This document shows, piece after piece, positions 25,426 to 33,682 of a stretch of DNA of 64,000 nucleotides. The notes beneath the pieces were generated by a model that made no database searches, was not told where the DNA came from, and worked only from the letters and a program-made list of their open reading frames with translations. Each line of letters begins with the position of its first letter. Within the stretch, counting starts at the first letter, position 1. The translations under genes were made by a program, and so were the position numbers. The stretch is from positions 124,001 to 188,000 of the forward strand of contig NZ_JABBJN010000002.1 of NCBI RefSeq assembly GCF_012928505.1, given 5' to 3'. The stretch comes from Achromobacter sp. Bel. Lineage in GTDB: Bacteria > Pseudomonadota > Gammaproteobacteria > Burkholderiales > Burkholderiaceae_B.

Positions 25426-27096
25426 TCAATGTCCCATTTTCAGATTGGTGCGCGCCAGCAGGATGACGGGCAAAAGGCCGGCCAGCACGATCGCCAGCGC
25501 CGCGACGGCGCCTTCCTCGTACGTGCCGCGCGCGGCTTCGGCGTAGAGCCAGGTGGCGAGCGTGTCGAAATTCATGGGGCGCAGCAGCAAGGTCGCCGGC
25601 AGTTCCTTCATGGCGTCCACGAAGACCAGCAGGGCGCTTGCGGCCAGCGCAGGGCGCAGCAGCGGCAGGTGGACCCGGCGCAAGGTGCCCGCCGAGCTTT
25701 CGCCCAGCAGGCGCGATGCCTGTTCCAGCGAAGGCGGGATGCGGGCAAGGCCGGCTTCCAGCGCGCCCGTGGAAATCGCCAGGAAGCGGATCACGTAGGC
25801 GATGACCAGCGCACCCATGGAGCCCATCAGGAACAGGCCGGAGCCGCCGAATACCGTAGCAACCGCGTGATCGATCCAGACGAAAGGCGTCAGCAGGCCG
25901 ATGGCCAGCACGGTGCCCGGCACCGCGTAGCCCAGGCTGGCGATGCGCGCGCAGGCGCGGCCCGGATTGAAATTGGCGCTTTCGCGCATGGTGCGTCCAG
26001 CCCAGGCCACGATCAGCCCGCACAGCAGGGTGACGAGGGTGGCGCTGAACGCGACGATCAGCGTATTGCCCAAGCCGTTGATCAACTGGTCCGATACGCC
26101 GCCCACCAGATGCAGGCGCTTGTAGGTTTCATGGATCAGATAGGCGGCTGGCGCGATGAATCCCATCACGACGGGGATCCAGCCCAGCAAAGCGGCCACG
26201 GCGGCGGGCAGGCCGCGCAGGCGGCGCGGCTGCATGGGGCGCATGCGCTGGGTATTGGCGTAACGCTGGCGCTTGCGGCCATGCCGTTCCAGCATGATCA
26301 ACCCAATCACGATTGCCAGCATCGTCAGCGCGATCTGCGCCGCGCCGGCCAGATCGGACCGCGTGACCCAGGTCGTATAGACCGACACCGTCAGCGTCTG
26401 CACCCCCAGAAACTCGGACGCGCCGATATCGTTCAGCGTTTCCAGCAGCGCCAGGCTCACGCCTACGACGATCGCGGGGCGGGCCAGGGGCAGGGCGACG
26501 CGGAAGAACACGGCGACACGTCCGGCGCCCAGCGTGCGCGCCGCCTCCAGCAGGCTGGCCGCCTGGGTCATGAACATGACGCGCGTGCTCAGGTAAACAT
26601 ACGGATACAGCACGAAGCCCAGCACGAAGATCGCGCCGTAAATGGAGCGCAGGTCGGGCAGGCGGAATTGCCGCGGGCTGTCGTAGCCCAGCAGCGCGCG
26701 GATCGCCGTCTGGACGGGGCCGATGGGATGCAGCAAATCCAGGTAAGAGAACGCGATGATGTAGGTCGGCACCGCCAACGGCAGCAGCAGGGCCCAGGTC
26801 AGGATGCGTCGCGTGGGAAAGTCGTAGGCGGTTACCAGCCAGGCGGCGCCCGTGCCCAGCAGCGTGACCATCACGCCTACGCCCGCCAGCAGCATGGCCG
26901 TGTTGGCCAGCGCCTGCGGCAGCACATAGCTTGCCAGATGCTGCCAGTGCGAAAGTTCGCCGCCCAACGCCCACCAGAGCAGCGTCAGTACGGGCGCCAG
27001 CACCGCCAGCGCGATCAGGCCGGCGCCTGCAAGCCAGCCGGCGCCGCGTTCAGTCCAGCGCAAACGCAGCGGCCGGGGCAAGGATTCTGTGTGCAT
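25426..27096 (-). CDS. fbpB: ferric iron ABC transporter, fused permease
   Basis: Inner-membrane permease of 556 residues with two tandem binding-protein-dependent transport domains and about 12 membrane helices. Each half has an EAA-type coupling loop: EAARTLGAGRVAVFFRVALP (first) and EQASRLLGESSAGTLRRVHL (second). Such duplicated permeases are typical of SfuB/FbpB iron systems. It starts at 27096 after a 115-bp gap from fbpA that contains hairpins, so expression below the binding protein is likely. The stop is almost contiguous with the fbpC start. Confidence 0.93.
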   Translation of the reverse strand: MHTESLPRPLRLRWTERGAGWLAGAGLIALAVLAPVLTLLWWALGGELSHWQHLASYVLPQALANTAMLLAGVGVMVTLLGTGAAWLVTAYDFPTRRILTWALLLPLAVPTYIIAFSYLDLLHPIGPVQTAIRALLGYDSPRQFRLPDLRSIYGAIFVLGFVLYPYVYLSTRVMFMTQAASLLEAARTLGAGRVAVFFRVALPLARPAIVVGVSLALLETLNDIGASEFLGVQTLTVSVYTTWVTRSDLAGAAQIALTMLAIVIGLIMLERHGRKRQRYANTQRMRPMQPRRLRGLPAAVAALLGWIPVVMGFIAPAAYLIHETYKRLHLVGGVSDQLINGLGNTLIVAFSATLVTLLCGLIVAWAGRTMRESANFNPGRACARIASLGYAVPGTVLAIGLLTPFVWIDHAVATVFGGSGLFLMGSMGALVIAYVIRFLAISTGALEAGLARIPPSLEQASRLLGESSAGTLRRVHLPLLRPALAASALLVFVDAMKELPATLLLRPMNFDTLATWLYAEAARGTYEEGAVAALAIVLAGLLPVILLARTNLKMGH

Positions 27097-27124
27097 GCTT
27101 CAAAGTCGATTGCATCAAAGGCAA

Positions 27125-27199
27125 GGCCTGCTCCCTCCGGAAAAGAAGGGAACAGGCCCGATACTGCCGCAGCGTCGCGCCACGCCGGGGGGCGTGGCG
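27125..27199 (-). repeat. paired hairpins in the fbpA-fbpB intergenic region
   Basis: Two inverted repeats are present: 27125-27136 with 27147-27158 (12 bp, one mismatch) and CGCCACGCC with GGCGTGGCG (27178-27186 and 27191-27199, perfect). They would form tandem stem-loops after fbpA in the transcript, the usual way to keep binding protein in excess over permease. Confidence 0.6.
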
Positions 27200-27211
27200 G
27201 CGTGGGGCTTA

Positions 27212-28255
27212 TCAGTTGTCGAAACCGACCTTGTCGACCAGTTCGCTGGCTTGCTTGCGGTGCTTGGCGATTTCGGTCAGGGGCAGCGGGTCCACCTTCA
27301 ATTCGCCGAAGCTGGCGATGACGGGGTCCAGCTTCACGCCCTTGCGGACGGGGTATTCATAGTTGGCCTGGGCATACAGGGCCTGGGCGGGTTCGGACAC
27401 CAGGAAGTCCAGCAGCTTGATCGCGTTGGCCTTGTGCGGCGCGTGGGCGGCCACGGCGGCGCCGCTGACGTTCACGTGCGTGCCGCCGCTCTTCTCGTTG
27501 GCGAAGGTCGGGCGGATGACCTTGATGGCGTCGCCCCACTTGCGGCCGTCGGTACCGGGTTCGGAGTTCTTCATGTGGCCGACGTAGTACGCATTGGCCA
27601 GGCCGATGTCGCAGATGCCGCCCAGGATGTCGCGCGCCACGTCGCGGTCGCCGCCGGCCGCCTTGCGGGCCAGGTTTGCCTTGACGCCGCGCAGCCACTT
27701 CTCGGTGGCTTCCGCGCCATCATGCGCGATCATCGACGCGACCATCGCGGTGTTGTAGGGGTGCTGGCCCGAACGGATGCAGACCTTGCCCTTCCACTTG
27801 GGGTCGGCCAGGTCTTCGTAGCGGAAGGATTCCAGCTTCAGGTCTTTTTCGACGTACAGCACGCGGTCGCGCAGCGACAGCGCAAACCATTTGCCGTCGG
27901 CGCCGCGCAAGTTCGCGGGAATTACGGATTCCAGGGTCTGGGACTTGATGGCCTGGGTCACGCCGCCGTCCACCAGGTCGAGCAGATTGCCGATGTCCAC
28001 GGTCATCAGCACGTCGGCGGGCGACTTCGCGCCTTCCGCCTTGACGCGTTCCAGCAGGCCGTCCTTGACGAAGACGGTGTTGACCTTAATGCCGCTTTCC
28101 TTCGTGAAGGCATCCAGCAGCGGCTGGATCAGTTTGGGTTCCCGGGTGGTGTACAGGCTGACTTCTTCCGCGGCGTTGGCCGAGACGGTGAAGGCGGCGG
28201 CGCCGGCCAGCGCCAGGGCGCGAAGCAGCGAATTCAATTGGGGACGCTTGGTCAT
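27212..28255 (-). CDS. fbpA: ferric iron-binding periplasmic protein
   Basis: Periplasmic ferric-binding protein of 347 residues. The signal peptide (to about residue 29, ending SANA-AEE) is followed by VSLYTTREPKLIQPLLDAFTKESGI, a FutA/FbpA-type start. The adjacent iron ligands Tyr223-Tyr224 are present in GLANAYYVGHM, and Tyr35 lies in SLYTTRE. KGKVCIRSGQHPYNTAMVAS is another family block. It heads the fbpABC operon and faces fpr across a region with a Fur-like site. Confidence 0.94.
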   Translation of the reverse strand: MTKRPQLNSLLRALALAGAAAFTVSANAAEEVSLYTTREPKLIQPLLDAFTKESGIKVNTVFVKDGLLERVKAEGAKSPADVLMTVDIGNLLDLVDGGVTQAIKSQTLESVIPANLRGADGKWFALSLRDRVLYVEKDLKLESFRYEDLADPKWKGKVCIRSGQHPYNTAMVASMIAHDGAEATEKWLRGVKANLARKAAGGDRDVARDILGGICDIGLANAYYVGHMKNSEPGTDGRKWGDAIKVIRPTFANEKSGGTHVNVSGAAVAAHAPHKANAIKLLDFLVSEPAQALYAQANYEYPVRKGVKLDPVIASFGELKVDPLPLTEIAKHRKQASELVDKVGFDN

Positions 28256-28324
28256 GTCGGAAACTCCGGCTAGGGCAGCAGCGGGGATAGCCGCGAAAGG
28301 GCTTCCCGTTGCTTAAAACGGTCT

Positions 28325-28343
28325 GCTAACGAAAACGATTATC
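28325..28343. promoter_or_regulatory. Fur box candidate between fbpA and fpr
   Basis: On the minus strand GATAATCGTTTTCGTTAGC matches 13 of 19 positions of the Fur consensus GATAATGATAATCATTATC. It is about 70 bp upstream of the fbpA ATG, a sensible place for iron repression of the transporter. Confidence 0.7.
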
Positions 28344-28514
28344 AACTGAGAACGCGACGATAACAGGAAGCGAAAGACCGTTCAACCAGTCGTAAGGCAC
28401 GACATCCAACCCTTGATCCCTATCAATACGGCATAAGCGTATTACGGAATAATGAGAGCAATTCCTATCAAGACCCTGTAGAATAGCGTTAACCCTAATA
28501 TTACCGACTCCGAC

Positions 28515-29291
28515 ATGGCTGCTTTCAACACCGAGCGCGTACTGAGCGTGCACCACTGGAACGACACCCTGTTTTCCTTTACCACGACGCGTGACGCGGC
28601 CTTGCGGTTCCACAATGGCCACTTCGTCATGATCGGCCTGGAAGTTGAAGGCAAGCCGCTGTTGCGGGCCTACAGCATCGCCAGCGCTAATTACGAAGAG
28701 AACCTCGAATTCCTCAGCATCAAGGTGCAGAACGGCCCGCTTACCTCGCGCCTGCAGCACTTGAAAGAGGGCGACACCATCCTGGTCAGCCGCAAGCCGG
28801 TGGGCACATTGGTGGTCGACGACCTGAAGCCGGGCAAGCACCTGTTCCTGTTCGGTACCGGCACCGGTCTAGCGCCCTTCATGAGCATCATCAAAGACCC
28901 CGATATCTACGAACGCTTCGACAAGGTCATTCTTGTCCACGGCGTGCGTTGGGTCAGCGAACTGGCCTACGCGGACTTCATCGAAAAAGAACTGCCGAAC
29001 AACGAATTCTTCGGCGATGTCGTCCGCAATAAGCTCGTGTACTACCCGACTGTCACCCGCGAACCGTTCCGCAATCAGGGCCGGATCACGGAACTGATGG
29101 AAAACGGCAAGCTGTGCGAAGACATCGGCATCCCGCAGATCAACCCTGAAACCGATCGCGCCATGATTTGCGGCAGCCCGCATATGCTGGCCGACATCAG
29201 CGCCATGCTGGACAAGCGCGGCTTCCTGGTGTCGCCGGGCGTCGGTCAACCGGGCGACTACGTGGTTGAACGCGCTTTCGTGGACAAATAA
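28515..29291 (+). CDS. fpr: ferredoxin/flavodoxin-NADP+ reductase
   Basis: FAD enzyme of 258 residues that shuttles electrons between NADPH and ferredoxin or flavodoxin, supporting Fe-S cluster repair and oxidative-stress defence. FAD-binding RAYSIAS (51-57) and FLSIKVQNGPLTSRLQ are present, as are the NADP site FGTGTGLAPFMSI (about 113-125), ICGSPHM and a C-terminus ending VERAFVDK, typical of bacterial subclass I. It diverges from fbpA and ends before a strong bidirectional terminator. A near-consensus -35 was not found upstream, so an activator may be needed. Confidence 0.95.
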   Translation: MAAFNTERVLSVHHWNDTLFSFTTTRDAALRFHNGHFVMIGLEVEGKPLLRAYSIASANYEENLEFLSIKVQNGPLTSRLQHLKEGDTILVSRKPVGTLVVDDLKPGKHLFLFGTGTGLAPFMSIIKDPDIYERFDKVILVHGVRWVSELAYADFIEKELPNNEFFGDVVRNKLVYYPTVTREPFRNQGRITELMENGKLCEDIGIPQINPETDRAMICGSPHMLADISAMLDKRGFLVSPGVGQPGDYVVERAFVDK

Positions 29292-29312
29292 TCCGCGGCA
29301 GTTCTTCCCCCA

Positions 29313-29343
29313 AAAAAAACCCATCGGCAGCGATGGGTTTTTT
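29313..29343. terminator. bidirectional rho-independent terminator
   Basis: CCCATCG-GCAG-CGATGGG with an A-run on the left and TTTTTT on the right. It serves fpr and the convergent Bug gene. Confidence 0.93.
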
Positions 29344-29377
29344 GCATCCAGGGAATTGCGGCTTACGGCATCGAGGC

Positions 29378-30343
29378 TTACTCCGGCTGGATCCCGGCCT
29401 TCTTGATGATGTCGCCCCATTTCTTCGATTCAGCCTGCTGGAATGCGGCCAATTCGTCTGGCGTGGAGGTGGCGGGATCAGTTCCGGTCTGCGCATAGAA
29501 CTGCTGAGCGGGCTTGGTCTTCGTGGCGGCCACCAGTAGCTCGTTCAAGCGCTTGATCACGTCGGGCGGGGTGCCGGCGGGCGCATAGGCCGCGAACCAG
29601 TAGCCCATCTCGTAGTTGGGCACGCCAGCTTCGGCAATGGTGGGCACGTCGGGCGCCAGTGGCGAGCGAACCAGGCCTGTCACGCCCAGCGCGCGCAGCT
29701 TGCCCGACTTGACTTGGGGCAGGCCGGTCGCCGTGTCGGTGATCATCATGTCGATTTGCCCGCCCAGCAGGTCGGTCACGGCCAGCGGATTGCTCTTGTA
29801 TGGCACATGCAGCAGTTGCACGCCGGCCATCTGCTGAAGCAATTCGCCCGCGATGCGGCTGCTGGAGCTGCCGCTGCCGAAACTCAGCTTGCCCGGCGAT
29901 TGCTTGGCTTGCGCAAGGAAGTCGCCCACGGTCTTGGCCGACGAGTTTGGATTCACCACCATGATCTGGCCGCCCTTGCCCAACAGCGAGATCGGCGCGA
30001 AGTCCTTCACCGGCTGGTACGTCAACGACTTGTACAGGTGCTCGTTGGCGGCGTGTGTCGTGTTCGTGGTGATCAGCACGGTATAGCCGTCCGGCGCGGC
30101 GCGGGCGCCGGCGGCGGCGCCGATCATGGCGCTGGCGCCGGGCTTGTTCTCGATCACCACGGCTTGCCCGGTCTGTTCCGTGACACCCTGGCCGATGGCA
30201 CGGCCGATCTGGTCCGTGGCGCTACCGGCCGCGAACGGCACGATGAATGTGATGGGTTTAGCCGGAAAGTTCTGGGCCAGTGCGGTCAGGGGCAGGGCGG
30301 CGGCCAGCAGCAGGGTCAGTCGGCCTTTGGATGAAATGCGCAT
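29378..30343 (-). CDS. Bug/TctC family periplasmic solute-binding protein
   Basis: A second Bug protein, 321 residues. The signal peptide (MRISSKGRLTLLLAAALPLTALA) precedes QNFPAKPITFIVPFAAGSATDQIGRAIGQ. Family blocks VVIENKPGASAMIGAAAGARAAPDGYT and HVPYKSNPLAVTDLLGGQIDMMITDT are intact. AGGAGA lies upstream of the ATG at 30343. It is on the same strand as the AtuA-like pair and 46 bp after it, so it may bind the substrate those proteins metabolise. The ligand is unknown. Confidence 0.93.
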   Translation of the reverse strand: MRISSKGRLTLLLAAALPLTALAQNFPAKPITFIVPFAAGSATDQIGRAIGQGVTEQTGQAVVIENKPGASAMIGAAAGARAAPDGYTVLITTNTTHAANEHLYKSLTYQPVKDFAPISLLGKGGQIMVVNPNSSAKTVGDFLAQAKQSPGKLSFGSGSSSSRIAGELLQQMAGVQLLHVPYKSNPLAVTDLLGGQIDMMITDTATGLPQVKSGKLRALGVTGLVRSPLAPDVPTIAEAGVPNYEMGYWFAAYAPAGTPPDVIKRLNELLVAATKTKPAQQFYAQTGTDPATSTPDELAAFQQAESKKWGDIIKKAGIQPE

Positions 30344-30389
30344 GTGGTGTGTCTCCTGTGGTGTTTTTATATAGGGGGAATGGCAGGGG

Positions 30390-30779
30390 TCAGGCGTCCG
30401 CGGGACGGTCGCCGGGTATGTCTGGCAGCCGGCGGGCCAGGTCTGCGCCGACCTCTACCGTCAAGTCCAGCAATCGGAAGGACAGGCTTTTGCCGTGCGT
30501 GTCCAGATTCAGCGCGTCGTTCACGCCTCCGTCCAGCACGCCTTCCAGCACGAAGTTCATCGCGTGCAGCGTGGGCAAAAGGTAGCGGGTGACGCGGGCG
30601 GGGTGCCGGTAGGCGAACCACGCGGCCACGCGGGCTTCGGTGACTTGCGCGGCCAGCACGGCGTAGCACTCGGGATCCCATGCGATCAGGCTCAGGTTGG
30701 AGATATCGCCTTTATCGCCAGAGCGGCTGTGGCCCAGCCGGTACAGCGGCACGGACTGCGTGTCGGTGTTGCGGGTCAT
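30390..30779 (-). CDS. AtuA-related small protein (C-terminal AtuA-like domain)
   Basis: A 129-residue protein matching the ferredoxin-fold-like domain found at the C-terminus of some AtuA proteins or as a separate partner. Recognised blocks are VPLYRLGHSRSGDKGDISNLSLIAWDPECY, RYLLPTLHAMNFVLEGVLDGGVNDALNLDTHGKSLSF and LLDLTVEVGADL. Its ATG overlaps the stop of the AtuA-like gene (ATGA), so the two are translationally coupled and probably form a complex. The family takes part in acyclic terpene or related acid catabolism in Pseudomonas; the substrate here is not known. Confidence 0.82.
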   Translation of the reverse strand: MTRNTDTQSVPLYRLGHSRSGDKGDISNLSLIAWDPECYAVLAAQVTEARVAAWFAYRHPARVTRYLLPTLHAMNFVLEGVLDGGVNDALNLDTHGKSLSFRLLDLTVEVGADLARRLPDIPGDRPADA

Positions 30780-32134
30780 GGGGTGATGTCCTCCAGGAAA
30801 TTCCAGCCGCTTTCCACGGCATCGCGGGCAATGGTGCAGGACACCATGTTCAGGCGCGGCCGCAGCGCGGTGCGGACGCCGCCGCCGCCGGCCGGGCCGC
30901 AGGTGTATAGCGCGGTCACTTCGCGCAGGATGCGTTCGGCTTGGGCGCGGTCGGCGTGTTCGCCGGCCAGCCGCAGCCGCACATCGCGGGCCTGCGTGTC
31001 GGGCAGGGCACGGCGCATTTCGCCCGCGTCGTCCCCCAGGATACTGATGGCGCCGATGAGGTCGGCGCGCAGCTTGAAGGCGGCTCCCAAGCGTTTCTGG
31101 ACGATGTCCGCGGCAAGCCGGGCCCGGGCTTCGGCTTGCACGCCCGCGTACGAGATCTCGGCTTCGGCCAGCCAACCGCCGCGATAGCAGACGTTGACTT
31201 TCAATTCGGGCGGGCGCGCATGGCCGGTGATGCCATGCACGGCCACGCGGTTGCCGCCCAGCTCGACGACGCGCGCCTGGCTCAGGTCGGCCACGACATC
31301 GGGCGTCAGATATCGCGCAGGGTCATGGACCTCGTACAGCAGTTGCTCCTTCACCGTGCGGGCGTCCACTGCGCCGCCGGTGTCCGCGGCTTTGCCGATG
31401 ACGAATTCGCCGTCGGCATGGATTTCGGCGATGGGAAAGCCCGCTGCGTGCACGTCCGGCACGTCTTTCAGGCCAGGCACGCAGAAGTAGCCGCCCGTGA
31501 CCTGCAAGCCGCATTCCAGCATGTGGCCGGCCATGGTGGCGCGGCCCAGGCGAGGCCAATCCGCGGCATCCCAGCCGAAGTGCGCCATCGCCGGGCCCAG
31601 CGTCAGCGAGGGGTCCGCCACGCGGCCCGCGACGACGATCTGCGCGCCCGCCGACAGCGCCTGCGCGATTTCGGTTGCCCCCAGGTAGGCGGTCGCGCTG
31701 ACCACCTCGTGTCCTTCCAGCGCCGCGCCCAGGCGCTCCTGCAGCAAGGCGCGCTGCGCCGCCGTGTTCAGGGCGTCGCCATGCACGACCGCGATCCGCG
31801 GTGTAGGCAGGCCTTGTTCTCGCGCGATCGCGGCAATGCGCCGGGCCGCGGCTAGCGGGTTGGCGGCGCCGAAATTGCTGACAATGCTGATGCCGTGCCG
31901 CAGGCAGTCCGCCAACACCGGCGATACCAATTCGTCCAGCAGCGGCTCGTAGCCGCGGTTGGGGTCGTCATTGCGTGCCAGTTGGGCCAGGGCAAGCGTG
32001 CGTTCGGCCAGCGTTTCGAAAATCAACGTGCCGCCGCCCTGGGCGGCCAGCGTGCGCACCACGGCGGCGGCGCCGTCGCTGCGATCGCCGGAGAAGCCGG
32101 AGGCGCAGCCGATGAGCAAGGGAGATTGAGGCAT
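30776..32134 (-). CDS. AtuA family protein (DUF1446)
   Basis: A 452-residue protein of the acyclic-terpene-utilisation AtuA family. It begins with LLIGCASGFSGDRSDGAAAVVRTL and continues with GGTLIFETLAERTLALAQ, ISIVSNFGAANPLAAARRIAAIA, GAQIVVAGRVADPSLTLGPAMAHFGW and MLECGLQVTGGYFC. The family is found beside acyl-CoA carboxylases in the atu/liu systems, but no carboxylase genes are present here. Next to a Bug binding protein and under a divergent LysR gene, it likely belongs to a small uptake-and-catabolism unit for an organic acid. Confidence 0.88.
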   Translation of the reverse strand: MPQSPLLIGCASGFSGDRSDGAAAVVRTLAAQGGGTLIFETLAERTLALAQLARNDDPNRGYEPLLDELVSPVLADCLRHGISIVSNFGAANPLAAARRIAAIAREQGLPTPRIAVVHGDALNTAAQRALLQERLGAALEGHEVVSATAYLGATEIAQALSAGAQIVVAGRVADPSLTLGPAMAHFGWDAADWPRLGRATMAGHMLECGLQVTGGYFCVPGLKDVPDVHAAGFPIAEIHADGEFVIGKAADTGGAVDARTVKEQLLYEVHDPARYLTPDVVADLSQARVVELGGNRVAVHGITGHARPPELKVNVCYRGGWLAEAEISYAGVQAEARARLAADIVQKRLGAAFKLRADLIGAISILGDDAGEMRRALPDTQARDVRLRLAGEHADRAQAERILREVTALYTCGPAGGGGVRTALRPRLNMVSCTIARDAVESGWNFLEDITP

Positions 32135-32233
32135 AAGGGGTCCAGTCGGGCCTTGGGGGCTGTCGTGGCCACTATAGGCATGCGGCGTTAATCAGTAAAA
32201 TAGAAAGATCGGATCAATTGATAGAAAAAACCC

Positions 32234-33148
32234 ATGAATCTATCTGCCCGGCAATTGCGCGCCTTTGTCGCGCTGGCGGACGAACGGCATTTCACGCGGG
32301 CCGCCCAGCGTTGCCACCTGACGCAACCTGCGTTCAGCGCGCTGATCCGTTCGCTGGAAGACAGCGCCGGCCTGAAGCTGTTCGACCGCAATACGCGGCA
32401 TGTCGAACTGACGGCCGAAGGCCGGGTGCTGGACGCCTCCGCGCGCCGCCTCCTGGCGGATATGGACCTTGTCATGGACGATCTGCGCGACCATGCCGCC
32501 CGCCGCCGCGGTCGTGTGGCGCTGGCTGCGTTGCCGTCGTTGGCCGCGGGTTGGCTGCCGGGTCTGTTGGCCCGCTTCAGCCAGGCGCATCCCGGCATCG
32601 TGCTGGATTTGCGCGACGGGTTGCTGGATCCCTGCCTGGACATGGTGCAAAGCGGACAGGTCGATTTCGCGGTGGCGTCCCGCCGCCCGGACATGACGGA
32701 CCTGGATAGCGAGTTCCTGCATGCCGACCGCTACTTTCTGGTGTGCCGGGTTGACCATCCCCTTGCCGCGCAAAGCCAGGTGCGGCTGCGCGACGTCGTG
32801 CGGCATCCCGTTATCCAACTTGCGCGAGGCAGCAGTGTGCGTAAACACCTGGACGAAGCGCTAGGTGCCGACGCGCCGCCGCCGGTGTTCGAAGTGGAAC
32901 ATCTGGCTACCGTGACAGGACTGGTGCGGGCTGGCCTGGGCGTCTCGGTGGTGCCGGCCATGACACTCTTTCACTTCCGCACCGATGACCTGCGCGTGGT
33001 GCCCCTGGCCGGACGCGCGCTGACCCGGCCGCTATACCTGGTGCAACGCAAGGGCCGAAGCCTGTCTGTCGCCGCCCAGGCGCTGTATGCGCTGTTGATC
33101 GCGCATCGGGGCGATATCGGCGGGGCCGGCCATCTGGCAGACTCGTGA
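32234..33148 (+). CDS. LysR family transcriptional regulator
   Basis: A LysR-type regulator of 304 residues with the helix-turn-helix at about 3-62 (LRAFVALADERHFTRAAQRCHLTQPAFSALIRSLEDSAGLKLFDRNTRHVELT) and an effector domain from about 90. It is divergent from the AtuA-like operon over about 100 bp, so control of that operon and of the Bug gene is the natural inference. A sequence GATCAATTGATAG just upstream of its start contains a T-N11-A type dyad centre (TCAATTGA), consistent with autoregulation. Confidence 0.92.
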   Translation: MNLSARQLRAFVALADERHFTRAAQRCHLTQPAFSALIRSLEDSAGLKLFDRNTRHVELTAEGRVLDASARRLLADMDLVMDDLRDHAARRRGRVALAALPSLAAGWLPGLLARFSQAHPGIVLDLRDGLLDPCLDMVQSGQVDFAVASRRPDMTDLDSEFLHADRYFLVCRVDHPLAAQSQVRLRDVVRHPVIQLARGSSVRKHLDEALGADAPPPVFEVEHLATVTGLVRAGLGVSVVPAMTLFHFRTDDLRVVPLAGRALTRPLYLVQRKGRSLSVAAQALYALLIAHRGDIGGAGHLADS

Positions 33149-33256
33149 AACCCGGATAGGGACATCCCTGCGTCATCCGGCCACTTTCGCAAAAGTCTAT
33201 TGCTGTTTAAACTCCGATAGTTGTAGCTTCTATCCGTCACCTGAAGGATTCCGCCC

Positions 33257-33643
33257 ATGAGCAAGCAAATCATCCATACCGACGCAGCGCCCGCCGCCGT
33301 TGGCCCTTACTCGCAAGCGGTTGCCGTTAGCGGCACCAAGACTGTCTATCTCTCGGGCCAGATCGGCCTGGAACCGGGCACTGGCGATCTGGTTTCCGAA
33401 AATTTCGACGCGCAAGTGCGTCAGGCTTTCGCCAACATGCAGGCCGTGATCACCGCCGCCGGCGGCACGCTGGACAACGTCGTCAAGCTGACGCTGTTCC
33501 TGACCGACCTGGGCAAGTTCACCGCCGCCAACTCCATCATGGCCGAAATCATCCCGCAGCCGTTCCCGGCGCGTTCGACCATCGGCGTGGCCAGCCTGCC
33601 CAAGGGCGCGCAGTTCGAAGTCGAAGCCATCCTCGTCCTGTAA
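33257..33643 (+). CDS. ridA: RidA family enamine/imine deaminase
   Basis: Trimeric cytoplasmic enzyme of 128 residues that hydrolyses reactive enamines from PLP-enzyme reactions such as threonine dehydratase. Motifs are APAAVGPYSQAV, VYLSGQIGLEPGTGDLV, GGTLDNVVKLTLFLTDL and FPARSTIGVASLPKGAQFEVEAI. The active-site Arg106 and Glu121 are present, which marks the RidA-proper subgroup. It is followed by recG on the same strand after about 40 bp. Confidence 0.95.
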   Translation: MSKQIIHTDAAPAAVGPYSQAVAVSGTKTVYLSGQIGLEPGTGDLVSENFDAQVRQAFANMQAVITAAGGTLDNVVKLTLFLTDLGKFTAANSIMAEIIPQPFPARSTIGVASLPKGAQFEVEAILVL

Positions 33644-33682
33644 GGCGCACCCGGACTTTCGATCCCAGGGGTTCGTTCCTTC

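Noticed and set aside
25429-27321. A 630-residue plus-strand frame opposite the iron permease
   Set aside because: Gln/Arg/His-rich antisense of a membrane protein; no family feature.
30390-31175. A long minus-strand frame beginning at 31175 and ending with the small AtuA-related gene
   Set aside because: Its first 132 residues are an Arg/Pro-rich out-of-frame read of the AtuA-like gene; the real start is at 30779.
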